From assembly GCA_030611585.1 (NCBI GenBank), contig JAUWPM010000005.1:1-46022 (forward strand): a DNA stretch of 46,022 bases, in the 5' to 3' direction. The stretch comes from Methanosarcinales archaeon (GTDB taxonomy: Archaea > Halobacteriota > Syntropharchaeia > Alkanophagales > Methanospirareceae). The stretch's first letter is position 1; the number at the start of each line of letters is the position of its first letter. Under the pieces are notes generated by a model. That model was given only the letters and a program-made list of their open reading frames with translations. It had not been told where the DNA came from and ran no database searches. Positions 34,709-43,259 of the stretch are shown here, piece after piece. A program made the translations under genes and the position numbers.

Positions 34709-35134
34709 ATGCGCAAAGTCAAAAGAATTGAGGGAATAGCAAAGGATACCCTGGATCTCATTCTGGGAGTGAGCAGATCGAGTCATCCGCGTGAATTCAT
34801 CGGGCTGCTGTGCGCTGATGGAGAGCTCATAACCGACGTTTTTTTTCTTCCGGGCACGATTTCATCCGATGAGAATGCAAGTATACGGATGGACATGATG
34901 CCCATGGGTCTTTGCTATGTCGGGTCGGTTCATAGCCACCCCCATCCCGCAGCTACGAGACCTTCAAAACAAGATTTGCTGATGTTTTCCAAAACGGGAG
35001 ATTGTCATATTATCGCATGTTACCCGTACGCAACGCGCGACTGGAGATGCTATAATTCTAAAGGAGAAGAGAGGAAGCTGGAGATAGTGGAAAGGGATTT
35101 GGAAACGTTGAAAGTAGGAGAAGAACAACTATGA
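34709..35134 (+). CDS. JAMM/MPN+ metalloprotease (Mov34/PAD-1 family)
   Basis: The 141-residue protein carries the full JAMM zinc-protease motif: Glu29 in HPREFIGLL and HxHPx7Sx2D as His75, His77, Ser86 and Asp89 (HSHPHPAATRPSKQDL). In archaea such proteins remove ubiquitin-like SAMP modifiers or sit beside sulfur-transfer genes. Its stop overlaps the start of the RibL gene (ATGA), and the proteasome beta gene lies two genes on, so deconjugation ahead of proteasomal breakdown is attractive but inferred. The expected promoter lies in a dispersed repeat. Confidence 0.9.
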   Translation: MRKVKRIEGIAKDTLDLILGVSRSSHPREFIGLLCADGELITDVFFLPGTISSDENASIRMDMMPMGLCYVGSVHSHPHPAATRPSKQDLLMFSKTGDCHIIACYPYATRDWRCYNSKGEERKLEIVERDLETLKVGEEQL

Positions 35135-35580
35135 TAAGGGTTTTGGCAACCGGGACATTTGAAATCCTTCACCCCGGGCATCTGCTTTACTTAGAAGAAG
35201 CGAAGAAACTGGGTGACGAGCTTTTCGTTATTATTGCACGGGACGTAACCGTGAGGAAGCGGAAGAGAACGCCGATTATACCTGAAGAGCAGCGGTTGCA
35301 GATGGTCTCAGCTTTGAAAATGGTGGACAAAGCGATGTTGGGCAGTGAGGAAGATATGTATGAACCTTTATATAGTATAAAACCAGACATAGTAGCATTA
35401 GGTTATGATCAGGCATTCGATGAAGAGAATCTGGAGTGGGAGCTTAGAGAAAGAGGATTTTATTCAAAGGTTATCCGTATAAAGAAGCATAATTCAAATG
35501 CCTTTTGTAAGGCTGAGGAGATTATAAAGGGAATATTGAAGTCTGTGGAGGGAGGAAAATGGAAGAAGAGCGTGGATTAA
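35131..35580 (+). CDS. ribL: FAD synthetase (archaeal cytidylyltransferase type)
   Basis: The 149-residue protein is a small nucleotidyltransferase with the HPGH motif ([26 protein letters not shown]), the [22 protein letters not shown] region and the end motif GYDQAFDEE. It matches archaeal RibL, which makes FAD from FMN and, unlike bacterial RibF, carries no kinase domain. The length is typical. It overlaps the JAMM gene by four bases and the NikR gene by 22 bases, so the operon is tightly coupled. Glycerol-phosphate cytidylyltransferase is the main alternative. Confidence 0.88.
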   Translation: MIRVLATGTFEILHPGHLLYLEEAKKLGDELFVIIARDVTVRKRKRTPIIPEEQRLQMVSALKMVDKAMLGSEEDMYEPLYSIKPDIVALGYDQAFDEENLEWELRERGFYSKVIRIKKHNSNAFCKAEEIIKGILKSVEGGKWKKSVD

Positions 35581-35981
35581 CTCGAATCGGGGTGTCTCTA
35601 CCCTCGAATCTGTTGAACAAGTTTGACATGATAATAGGGGGGCGGGGGTATTCGTCGCGGTCGGAAGGGATACGAGATGCGATCAGAGCATATATCGTAG
35701 AGTATGAATGGATGGAACGAGAATCGGGCGAGGAGATCGGAACAATAACCTATCTTTACGACCACGAGCAAAGGGGACTGGGCGATGATCTAACCGAAGT
35801 GCAACATCATTACTTAGGCATGATAAAATCGTCAACACACATTCATTTAGACAAAGAGAATTGCTTTGAGATCGTGGTGATACAGGGCGATGCGAAGAAG
35901 ATAAAGGAGTTGACGGAGAATATAATGAGCTTGAAAGGGGTAAAACACGTGAAGTTGACGACAACTCATGGAGGGATATAA
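35559..35981 (+). CDS. nikR: NikR nickel-responsive regulator
   Basis: The 140-residue protein has an N-terminal ribbon-helix-helix ([43 protein letters not shown]) and a C-terminal ACT-like nickel domain. The nickel ligands are visible: His84 with His94, His96 and Cys102 ([23 protein letters not shown]). It represses nickel uptake genes when nickel is plentiful. The high-affinity nickel demand of methyl-coenzyme M reductase fits the suggested organism. GGAGGGAGG lies four bases before its ATG. Nickel transport genes are not in this window. Confidence 0.95.
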   Translation: MEEERGLTRIGVSLPSNLLNKFDMIIGGRGYSSRSEGIRDAIRAYIVEYEWMERESGEEIGTITYLYDHEQRGLGDDLTEVQHHYLGMIKSSTHIHLDKENCFEIVVIQGDAKKIKELTENIMSLKGVKHVKLTTTHGGI

Positions 35982-35984
35982 ACA

Positions 35985-36620
35985 ATGGACATAATGGATC
36001 AAGTAAAGAAGGGAACGACTACAGTAGGTTTAATCTGTGATGGCGGTGTAGTGCTGGCGAGCGAGAAGAGAGCGACAATGGGCTCTTTTATTGCTTCTAA
36101 AGCTGCGAAGAAGATCTATCAGGTGGACGACTACCTGGGCGTAACCACGGCCGGGATAGTGGGAGATGCGCAGACACTGATTAGAATGACGTCGGTGGAA
36201 ATGAAGCTGTATAAGATACGAAGAGGAGAGCCGATGACGGTAAAAGGGATGGCAACGCTGTTGTCCAATGTGCTGAACGGTCAGCGGTTCTACCCGTACA
36301 TTGTGCAACTCCTGCTCGGTGGCATGGACCGAAATGGAGCACATATATTTTCGATAGACCCCTTTGGCGGGAATACCGAGGAGAAGGAAGTAGCATCCAC
36401 GGGTTCCGGTTCTCCCATTGCCTACGGCGTGCTGGAAGATAGATACACAAAAGGCATGTCGCTGGAAGAAGGGACAGAACTCGCGATAAAGGCATTGTAT
36501 TCCGCGATAAGGAGGGACAGTGCCTCCGGTGGGGAGATGGAAGTGGTTGTGATAACGAAGGATAAGTATGAGACGTTAAGCGAAGAGAGGGTACAAGAAA
36601 TAAGAAATTCTCTTAACTGA
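35985..36620 (+). CDS. psmB: 20S proteasome beta subunit
   Basis: The 211-residue protein starts with a short propeptide MDIMDQVKKG followed by the catalytic threonine in TTTVGLICDGGVVLASEKRATMG. Further signs are Lys in GSFIASKAAKKIYQVDDYLGVTTAGIVGDAQ and SGSPIAYGVLEDRY...ASGGEMEVVVI. Autocleavage before Thr11 gives the active N-terminal nucleophile. The alpha subunit is not in the window. The gene follows nikR by only three bases, with a GAGGGAT site in front of its ATG. It is the last gene of the JAMM-ribL-nikR-psmB cluster. Confidence 0.97.
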   Translation: MDIMDQVKKGTTTVGLICDGGVVLASEKRATMGSFIASKAAKKIYQVDDYLGVTTAGIVGDAQTLIRMTSVEMKLYKIRRGEPMTVKGMATLLSNVLNGQRFYPYIVQLLLGGMDRNGAHIFSIDPFGGNTEEKEVASTGSGSPIAYGVLEDRYTKGMSLEEGTELAIKALYSAIRRDSASGGEMEVVVITKDKYETLSEERVQEIRNSLN

Positions 36621-36789
36621 TTCTTTATTTTTAGTCGGGTATTTGTTAGGAACAGGAACAGAAAATAGAATATAATATAATAGAGTACTCGCACGGTTAG
36701 TTCGTTAGCAAGCAGGTCAAAGTAAGGATTGCAATATATGGATATGGCAGTGGACTAAACAAAAGACGATTGGAAAGGATGAACAAACA

Positions 36790-38679
36790 ATGCCAGCAGA
36801 AGAAACGCTATTAGAATTAAAGAGGCGAATAGTAGAGTTATTACCGGCTAATGTGAGCATCACCGGCGTGGAATTTGAAGGCCCGGAACTCGTGATATAC
36901 ACGGAAGATACGCAGACCTTCGTAGACGACGGCGCGATAGTGCGAACATTAGCGAAGGAATTGAAGAAGCGGATTTCGGTTAGACCGAGTAGCGATATAC
37001 TGATGGAGCCGGAAAAGGCGTCGAAGGTTATTTATGATATTATACCAGATGAAGGCGGCATAAAGGATGTTTATTTCGATATGGATAAGGTAGAGGTGAT
37101 AATAGAAGCGGAAAAGCCCGGATTGGTGATCGGCACGCATGGAGCAACACTGAGAGAAGTCGCAAAGGTGATAGGGTGGCGACCCACCGTCATCCGAGCA
37201 CCGCCAATACAATCTCCAATAATAAAAAGCATACGGCGATATCTGCGGGAGGAGAGCGGATTCCGGAAGGACTTTCTGAAGAAAGTCGGACGGCGGATCT
37301 ACCGGGACAAGACAAAAGGGGACGAATGGCTGCGTGTAACGACTCTGGGAGGATGCCGAGAGGTAGGGAGAAATTCATTCATGCTCTCTACGCCGGAGAC
37401 GCGGATTTTAATAGATTGCGGTGTGAGTGTGGGCTCAGAAGGAACGCCATATCTATACGCTCCTGAAGTATCACCGATAAGTGACATAGATGCCGTAATA
37501 ATAACTCATGCACATCTTGACCACTCGGGCTTGGTGCCTTTTTTGTTCAAATATGGGCAGTATGACGGTCCGGTTTACACGACACAACCGACGAGAGACC
37601 TTATGTCACTCCTGCTGCTTGACTATATCGAGGTATCCGCGCGAGAGGGAAAGAAGATACCGTATGAATCATCCTTTATACGAGATACGATAAGACATAC
37701 GATTCCGTTGAAATATGGGGACGTGACGGATATAGCTCCCGACGTGAAACTCACCTTTTACAATGCGGGGCACATACTGGGTTCTGCGGTCGCGTATTTC
37801 CACGCGGGAAAGGGGCATTATAACATTGCATTTACGGGCGACATCAAGTATGAGCGCACGTTTCTTTTCGATCCTGCATTTAACGACTTTTCAAGACTCG
37901 ACGCATTGGTTATGGAATCTACGTACGGCGGTATGAACGACTTACAGCCGTCGAGACGGGAAGCGGAGAACAATTTAAAAGAAGAGATCGAGCGGACGAT
38001 AAAGAAGGGTGGTAAAGTTATAATACCTGCTTTCGCGGTTGGTCGTTCGCAGGAGGTAATGATAGCACTGGAGGGGATGCAATTGGAGGTGCCGGTGTAT
38101 TTAGACGGCATGATCTGGGAGGCGACGGCAATCCATACCGCATATCCTGAGTACCTCAACAGGAATCTCAAGAATTCTATATTCCAGGGAAAGAACCCAT
38201 TCCTATCCGATATTTTTGTTCAAATAGACGACGCGGAAAAGAGGAAGAAGGTGATAGAGGAGACGGAATCATCCATCATACTTTCCACTTCAGGCATGCT
38301 AAACGGCGGTCCTGTGCTTGAACATCTGAAGGGGCTTGCAGGCGATGAGAAAAATACCCTTGTCTTCGTGGGTTACCAGGCGGAAGGTACGCTCGGCAGG
38401 AGGATACAGAAGGGGTGGAAGGAGATGCAGTTTTCAGATGATGGCAAGATGAGGAACATAAAAGTAGAGATGGACATAAGCACAATAGATGGTTTCTCCG
38501 GGCATTCAGACCGTAATCAATTAGTAGAATACGTGAGGCGGATACGACCACTGCCGTCTAAGGTGATGTGCATACATGGAGAGAACAGCAAATGCATGGC
38601 GTTAGCGAGTGGACTACATAAGAAGCTCAATATAGAGACGGTCGCACCCATGAATTTGGAAACGATACGATTAGTATGA
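36790..38679 (+). CDS. fttA: FttA/aCPSF1, beta-CASP ribonuclease and transcription terminator
   Basis: The 629-residue protein has two N-terminal KH-type RNA-binding domains (about residues 1-145; VIEAEKPGLVIGTHGATLREVAKVIGW), a metallo-beta-lactamase domain starting at LGGCREVGRNSFML with the zinc motif HAHLDHSG (about residues 239-246), and a beta-CASP domain (VIIPAFAVGRSQEVMIAL; GFSGHSDRNQL; MCIHGE near the end). This is the archaeal CPSF73-like nuclease that cuts nascent RNA and ends transcription genome-wide. GGATGAACA precedes the ATG. Its gene is followed by hairpins and a repeat copy. Confidence 0.97.
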   Translation: MPAEETLLELKRRIVELLPANVSITGVEFEGPELVIYTEDTQTFVDDGAIVRTLAKELKKRISVRPSSDILMEPEKASKVIYDIIPDEGGIKDVYFDMDKVEVIIEAEKPGLVIGTHGATLREVAKVIGWRPTVIRAPPIQSPIIKSIRRYLREESGFRKDFLKKVGRRIYRDKTKGDEWLRVTTLGGCREVGRNSFMLSTPETRILIDCGVSVGSEGTPYLYAPEVSPISDIDAVIITHAHLDHSGLVPFLFKYGQYDGPVYTTQPTRDLMSLLLLDYIEVSAREGKKIPYESSFIRDTIRHTIPLKYGDVTDIAPDVKLTFYNAGHILGSAVAYFHAGKGHYNIAFTGDIKYERTFLFDPAFNDFSRLDALVMESTYGGMNDLQPSRREAENNLKEEIERTIKKGGKVIIPAFAVGRSQEVMIALEGMQLEVPVYLDGMIWEATAIHTAYPEYLNRNLKNSIFQGKNPFLSDIFVQIDDAEKRKKVIEETESSIILSTSGMLNGGPVLEHLKGLAGDEKNTLVFVGYQAEGTLGRRIQKGWKEMQFSDDGKMRNIKVEMDISTIDGFSGHSDRNQLVEYVRRIRPLPSKVMCIHGENSKCMALASGLHKKLNIETVAPMNLETIRLV

Positions 38680-38682
38680 CGT

Positions 38683-38723
38683 CTTCTCTTTAAGACACAG
38701 ATTAACACTGATTTACGCGGATT
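38683..38723 (-). repeat. Dispersed intergenic repeat, partial copy D (reverse)
   Basis: The minus strand reads AATCCGCGTAAATCAGTG then TTAATCTGTGTCTTAAAGAG, the core of copies A-C. It starts within a few bases of the fttA stop codon. Confidence 0.75.
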
Positions 38724-38753
38724 TTTTCTTTTTGGTCTGTTTTCTCGTGAAAT

Positions 38754-38794
38754 AAACCCTTTCAGGGTTTTCGGGAACGTGGGCAGAGCCCACG
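38754..38794 (+). terminator. Tandem hairpins after fttA
   Basis: AAACCCT-TTC-AGGGTTT (38754-38770) is followed by CGTGGGC-AGA-GCCCACG (38778-38794). Both stems are perfect, and the first ends in a TTTTC run. They lie between fttA and the trp promoter, so they could end fttA transcription. Confidence 0.5.
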
Positions 38795-38871
38795 ATGTGT
38801 AATCTTGTGGTTTTGTATTTTTATTATGCGACCGTGCGAAGCAACCACGATGAGGTTGCAACAGGGCATGC

Positions 38872-38918
38872 TTTATATACGTATACTTTAATACTTCTAA
38901 GTGCATAAATGCACATTG
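38872..38918 (+). promoter_or_regulatory. trp operon promoter with palindromic operator
   Basis: TATA box TTTATATACGTA (38872-38883), then ACTTTAATACTTCTAA, and the palindrome GTGCAT-AA-ATGCAC at 38901-38914, only 14 bases before the trpB ATG at 38929. The whole 47-base block differs at just two positions from the one in front of the ADH synthase gene (24666-24712). A bound repressor would cover the transcription start. Methanothermobacter uses TrpY at TGTACA boxes for the same task. This palindrome differs (GTGCAT/ATGCAC), so another or diverged regulator is likely. Confidence 0.75.
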
Positions 38919-38928
38919 AGGCGAGAAG

Positions 38929-40290
38929 ATGAACACGAAAGAGAAGATATTTTTAGACGAAGAAGAAATCCCGAAGGAGTGGTACAACATACAGGCAGAC
39001 ATGCCTTCTCCGTTGGACCCCGCGATAAATCCGGCGACGAAGGAACCGATAAAACCAGAAGAGTTAGCGGCTATCTTCCCGATGGAGTTGATAAAGCAGG
39101 AAGCGAGCACGGAGAAATGGATTCCGATACCAGAGGAAGTGCGAGAGATTTACAGGCTCTGGAGACCGACGCCGGTGTACAGAGCGAAGCGATTAGAGGA
39201 GAAACTGAAGACGCCAGCGCGAATCTATTACAAGTGGGAGGGCGTTAGCCCGCCAGGGAGTCACAAACCAAATACCGCGGTTGCGCAGGCGTATTACAAC
39301 ATGAAAGAGGGCGTGGAGCGGATAGCGACGGAGACCGGAGCGGGTCAGTGGGGTTCTGCTCTCGCATTTGGTACCATGCTGTTCGGGTTGAAGTCCACGA
39401 TCTACATGGTCGCGGCGAGTTACGACCAGAAACCGTACAGGAGGGTAATGATGGAAACCTGGGACGGTGAAGTGTACCGGAGCCCAAGCAAGAATACGGA
39501 ATTCGGGCGGCAATATCTGGCGAAGGACCCTGATACTTCCGGTAGTTTGGGAATTTCCATTTCGGAAGCGATAGAAGATGCAGCCACGCACGACGGTACG
39601 AACTATGCACTGGGCTCGGTTCTGAATCACGTCGTGCTCCATCAAACGGTGGTGGGCTTGGAGTCTAAGAAGGCTTTGGAGCAGATAGACGAATACCCGG
39701 ACGTAATCTTTGGTAACGTAGGAGGCGGCAGTAACTTCAGTGGGGCGTGTTTCCCATTCGTGGGCGATAAGTTGACGGGTAAGAAGCCAGACCTGAGAAT
39801 AGTCGCTTGTGAGCCGATGGCATGTCCAACGCTTACGAAAGGGCTCTATCTCTACGACTTTGGTGACTGTGCGGGAATGACTCCTCTGCTAAAGATGTTC
39901 ACCTTGGGGCATACTTTCGTGCCGCCACCGATTCACGCAGGTGGGCTGAGATACCACGGTGACGCTCCGTTGCTCTGCAAGTTGGTAAAGGACGGCTGGA
40001 TAGACGCGGTGGCATACCATCAAACCGAGATATTCAAGGCTGCGAAATTGTTCGCCGAGACGGAAGGGCACATAATCGCACCGGAATCGGCGCACGAAGT
40101 GAGAGCGGTGATAGACGAGGCGTTGCGATGCAAGGAGGAAGGCAGAGAAGAGGTGATCTTTTTCAATAACAGCGGTCACGGGCATTTCGACTTAGGGGCA
40201 TACGACGCGTTTCTGCATGGGAAAATCGTAGACTATGAGTATCCCGTGGAGTTAGTGAGACAAGCGCTGGAGAACGTGCCGAAAATATGA
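38929..40290 (+). CDS. trpB2: Tryptophan synthase beta chain, TrpB2 type
   Basis: The 453-residue protein is the longer TrpB2 form. The PLP lysine lies in [15 protein letters not shown] (about residues 108-122), with the conserved [14 protein letters not shown], the phosphate-binding [11 protein letters not shown] and the C-terminal [14 protein letters not shown]. It makes tryptophan from indole and serine (or phosphoserine). TrpB2 proteins lack the contacts for TrpA found in TrpB1, and no trpA is seen here. It leads the operon, and the ATG is preceded by GAGGCGAGAAG. The PLP comes from a pathway whose PdxS subunit is also encoded in this window. Confidence 0.96.
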   Translation: MNTKEKIFLDEEEIPKEWYNIQADMPSPLDPAINPATKEPIKPEELAAIFPMELIKQEASTEKWIPIPEEVREIYRLWRPTPVYRAKRLEEKLKTPARIYYKWEGVSPPGSHKPNTAVAQAYYNMKEGVERIATETGAGQWGSALAFGTMLFGLKSTIYMVAASYDQKPYRRVMMETWDGEVYRSPSKNTEFGRQYLAKDPDTSGSLGISISEAIEDAATHDGTNYALGSVLNHVVLHQTVVGLESKKALEQIDEYPDVIFGNVGGGSNFSGACFPFVGDKLTGKKPDLRIVACEPMACPTLTKGLYLYDFGDCAGMTPLLKMFTLGHTFVPPPIHAGGLRYHGDAPLLCKLVKDGWIDAVAYHQTEIFKAAKLFAETEGHIIAPESAHEVRAVIDEALRCKEEGREEVIFFNNSGHGHFDLGAYDAFLHGKIVDYEYPVELVRQALENVPKI

Positions 40291-40301
40291 TGAACAAATA
40301 G

Positions 40302-41678
40302 ATGGAGAAGAGAACTTTAACGAACAGCATAAGAAGGGTGAACATTCCGTTCACCCCTCTTGAAGTTTATGCGAGGATAAGAAGCGTCTTTGACAAGAGC
40401 TTCCTGCTCGAATCAGTTGAGGGTACGAAGAAGATTGCGAGATATTCGTTCATCGGGTTCGACCCGCTACTGGAATTCAAATCCAAGGGTAGAGACGTGG
40501 AGGTTAACGGTGAGAGCTACATGGTGGAAGACCCGTATGAAGAGCTATCGAGGGTGCTACATTCCTTCGATTGCGGTAGTGTTGGGACATTGCCATTCTC
40601 CGGTGGTCTCGTAGGTTTCTTCTCTTATGACATTGTCAGATTCTTTGAAAGTCTCCCTTCTTCTCTACCGGATACCCTGGGTTGCCCGGACGCACACTTC
40701 ATCATACCCGCATATCTGCTCTGCTTCGACCATCTAAAGCAGGAAGTGATTCTCGTAGCGTACGAGAAGGAGGATGATAAGATAGAGGATCTCGTGAGGC
40801 AAGTAGAAGGAAGCAGCGAGGTGGATGAATTCTCCGTCTCTTCGCTGCATGCAGAGATAGGGCAGGAGGAATTTGAGGAGGGAGTGGTAAAAGCGAAAGA
40901 GTATATCAAAGAAGGGGATATATTCCAGGTAGTACTCTCAAGAAGGCTGGAATCGAGCTACAGTGGCGATCCGTTAAGTTTTTACAAGACTCTTCGGTCA
41001 ACGAATCCTTCGCCATACATGTTCTTTCTGGACTTCGACAATATAGTTGCCGGGTCGTCTCCAGAGATGCTTGTGCGGCTGCGAGACGGCATACTAACGC
41101 TGAGACCGCTTGCCGGGACGAGGAAGCGAGGAGGTACGAGAGAAGAGGACGAATTACTGAAGGTGGATATGCTGCTTGACGAAAAAGAGCGGGCGGAGCA
41201 CATAATGCTCGTAGACCTTGGTAGGAACGACCTTGGACGGGTTGCTAAGCCGGGAAGCGTGGAAGTAACCGAACTGATGGGAATAGAGAAGTATTCGCAC
41301 GTCCAGCATATCGTCTCGAATATAAGCGCGGAATTGGACGGAGGTAAGAACGCATTTGACGTTCTTCGCAGCTCTTTCCCCGCCGGCACGGTCAGCGGCG
41401 CGCCGAAGATTCGAGCGATGGAGATAATAGAAGAGATAGAGAAGAGCAGAAGGGGCATATATGCCGGCGGGGTTGGCTATTTCGACTTCTCAGGCAATCT
41501 CGATTTCGCAATCTCGATCAGAACAATGTTCACCGTGGGTAATAAGGCGTATTTCCAGGCAGGTGCGGGCATAGTGGCCGATTCCGTTCCTGAGGCGGAA
41601 TTTATAGAGACTGAGAACAAATTAGGTGCTCTGGTAACTACTGCGACAGCGAAAAATGAAAGTGCTTGTGATAGATAA
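40302..41678 (+). CDS. trpE: Anthranilate synthase component I
   Basis: The 458-residue protein has the tryptophan feedback site LLESVEG near residue 33, the domain start (RYSFIGFDPLLEFKSKG), and the chorismate-binding core VVLSRRLESSY, PSPYMFFLDF, LRPLAGTRKRGGTREED, LVDLGRNDLGRVAKPGSVEV, SFPAGTVSGAPKIRAMEIIEEIE and QAGAGIVADSVPEAEFIETENK. With TrpG it makes anthranilate from chorismate and glutamine. It overlaps trpG by 23 bases, which suggests coupled translation of the two subunits. Confidence 0.96.
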   Translation: MEKRTLTNSIRRVNIPFTPLEVYARIRSVFDKSFLLESVEGTKKIARYSFIGFDPLLEFKSKGRDVEVNGESYMVEDPYEELSRVLHSFDCGSVGTLPFSGGLVGFFSYDIVRFFESLPSSLPDTLGCPDAHFIIPAYLLCFDHLKQEVILVAYEKEDDKIEDLVRQVEGSSEVDEFSVSSLHAEIGQEEFEEGVVKAKEYIKEGDIFQVVLSRRLESSYSGDPLSFYKTLRSTNPSPYMFFLDFDNIVAGSSPEMLVRLRDGILTLRPLAGTRKRGGTREEDELLKVDMLLDEKERAEHIMLVDLGRNDLGRVAKPGSVEVTELMGIEKYSHVQHIVSNISAELDGGKNAFDVLRSSFPAGTVSGAPKIRAMEIIEEIEKSRRGIYAGGVGYFDFSGNLDFAISIRTMFTVGNKAYFQAGAGIVADSVPEAEFIETENKLGALVTTATAKNESACDR

Positions 41679-42219
41679 CTACGACTCCTTCGTGTACAAT
41701 CTCGTACAATACGTTGGAGAGCGTGGTGCGGAAGTGGAAGTGAGGAGGAATGACGTGGGGATAGCGGAGCTTGAGAAGATCGATGCAGATAGGCTCATCA
41801 TTTCACCGGGACCCGGGAGACCGGAGAGAGCAGGAGTTTCTGAGGAAGCTGTAAGAATCTTCAGTTTGAATATCCCCATCCTTGGGGTCTGTTTGGGGCA
41901 CCAGGTAATAGGAGACGTTTTCGGTGCTAAGATCGGCTACGCACGGAGATTAATGCATGGGAAAGTTTCACTGATAAATCACGATTCTAAGGGGCTATTA
42001 AAGGGGGTAGAGAATCCGTTTCACGCAACGCGGTACCATTCACTCGTGGTTTGCGAGGATGGTTTTCCTGCGTGCTTGCAAATTTCCGCACGAGCAGAAG
42101 ACGGCGAGATAATGGGTATAAGGCATAGAACGTTGCCGATTGAGGGCGTTCAGTTCCATCCCGAATCCGTACTGACCGGAGAAGGGCGGAAGATAATACG
42201 GAACTTTTTAGAGCTATGA
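41656..42219 (+). CDS. trpG: Anthranilate synthase component II (glutamine amidotransferase)
   Basis: The 187-residue protein is a class I glutamine amidotransferase with LVIDNYDSFVYNLVQYVGE, ISPGPGRPERAG, the nucleophile loop GVCLGHQ and GVQFHPESVLT carrying the His/Glu of the triad. It supplies ammonia to TrpE. It overlaps trpE at the start and trpD at its end (ATGA). It is not fused to trpD. PabA function as well is possible since no separate folate copy is seen here. Confidence 0.95.
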   Translation: MKVLVIDNYDSFVYNLVQYVGERGAEVEVRRNDVGIAELEKIDADRLIISPGPGRPERAGVSEEAVRIFSLNIPILGVCLGHQVIGDVFGAKIGYARRLMHGKVSLINHDSKGLLKGVENPFHATRYHSLVVCEDGFPACLQISARAEDGEIMGIRHRTLPIEGVQFHPESVLTGEGRKIIRNFLEL

Positions 42220-43259
42220 TAAAAGAAGCGATATCGAAAGTAGTAGAAGGAAGAGACCTCGAATCCGATGAAGCAAGGCTTGTGATGGAAGAGATCATGG
42301 GTGGGGGAGCGACGAGTGCGCAAATAGCCTCCTTCTTAACTGCGCTGAGGCTGAAAGGGGAGAAGGTGGAAGAGATCGTCTCTTTTGCTCATGCAATGCT
42401 TCAGTATGCCTCGGTCATTTCGCCAGAAGTAGATGGTGCAATGGTGGACACCTGTGGAACTGGCGGAGACCGGATAAAGACGTTCAATATAAGCACCATT
42501 GCCGCATTCGTATCTGCTGGTGCCGGGTTAGCCGTTGCAAAGCACGGAAACAGAGCAGTGTCGTCAAAAGCGGGCTCTGCGGATGTGCTTGAAGCACTGG
42601 GTGTTAACGTAATGCTGGAGCCGGAGCGGGTGCGTGAGTGCATAGAAAAAGTAAGAATAGGGTTTATGTTTGCTCCGATATTCCATCCTGCAATGAAATA
42701 TGCAATAGGACCGAGAAGGGAGATAGGGATACGAACGGTATTCAACGTGTTAGGACCATTGACAAATCCCGCGAAGGTAAAAGCGCAAGTAATAGGCGTT
42801 TATGACGTCTTGCTTGTAGAGAAGATCGCGGAAGTGCTGAGAGGTCTTGGACTGCGACATGCGATAGTTGCTCACGGCTTGGACGGCTTAGATGAAATCT
42901 CGCCGATCGGCGAAACTAAGATAGCGGAACTGAAAGACGGGAAAGTTTTAACGTATAGCATCTCGCCGGTGGATTTCGGGTTGGAAAGTGCGAAGGTAAG
43001 CGAGATAGAGGGCGGGAATGCGGAGGAGAATGCGCGAATTGCAATTGAGATTTTGAAAGGTGGAAAAGGAGCGAAGAGGGATGCCGTTTTGATGAATGCT
43101 GCGGCTGCGATGGTCGTAGGCGGGCTTGCAGCGAACTTGAAAGACGGTTTTGAACTCGCTGCCGTTTCGATAGATTCGGGCGAGGCGTACAGAAAGCTCG
43201 AGGATTTGATTCGATTTACGGAGGGGGGGGAGGCAAGGCTTGAACGATTTGATAAATAG
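42216..43259 (+). CDS. trpD: Anthranilate phosphoribosyltransferase
   Basis: The 347-residue protein has DTCGTGGDRIKTFNISTIAAF (the phosphoribosyl-pyrophosphate loop), AKHGNRAVSSKAGSADVLEALG, FAPIFHPAMKYAIGPRREIGIRTVFNVLGPLTNPA and GLDGLDEISPIGETKI. It joins anthranilate to phosphoribosyl pyrophosphate. It starts in the trpG stop (ATGA) and ends with a GGAGGGGGGGGAGG tract that serves as ribosome binding site for trpC. The tract lies inside trpD, and the next start overlaps by 20 bases. Confidence 0.96.
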   Translation: MIKEAISKVVEGRDLESDEARLVMEEIMGGGATSAQIASFLTALRLKGEKVEEIVSFAHAMLQYASVISPEVDGAMVDTCGTGGDRIKTFNISTIAAFVSAGAGLAVAKHGNRAVSSKAGSADVLEALGVNVMLEPERVRECIEKVRIGFMFAPIFHPAMKYAIGPRREIGIRTVFNVLGPLTNPAKVKAQVIGVYDVLLVEKIAEVLRGLGLRHAIVAHGLDGLDEISPIGETKIAELKDGKVLTYSISPVDFGLESAKVSEIEGGNAEENARIAIEILKGGKGAKRDAVLMNAAAAMVVGGLAANLKDGFELAAVSIDSGEAYRKLEDLIRFTEGGEARLERFDK

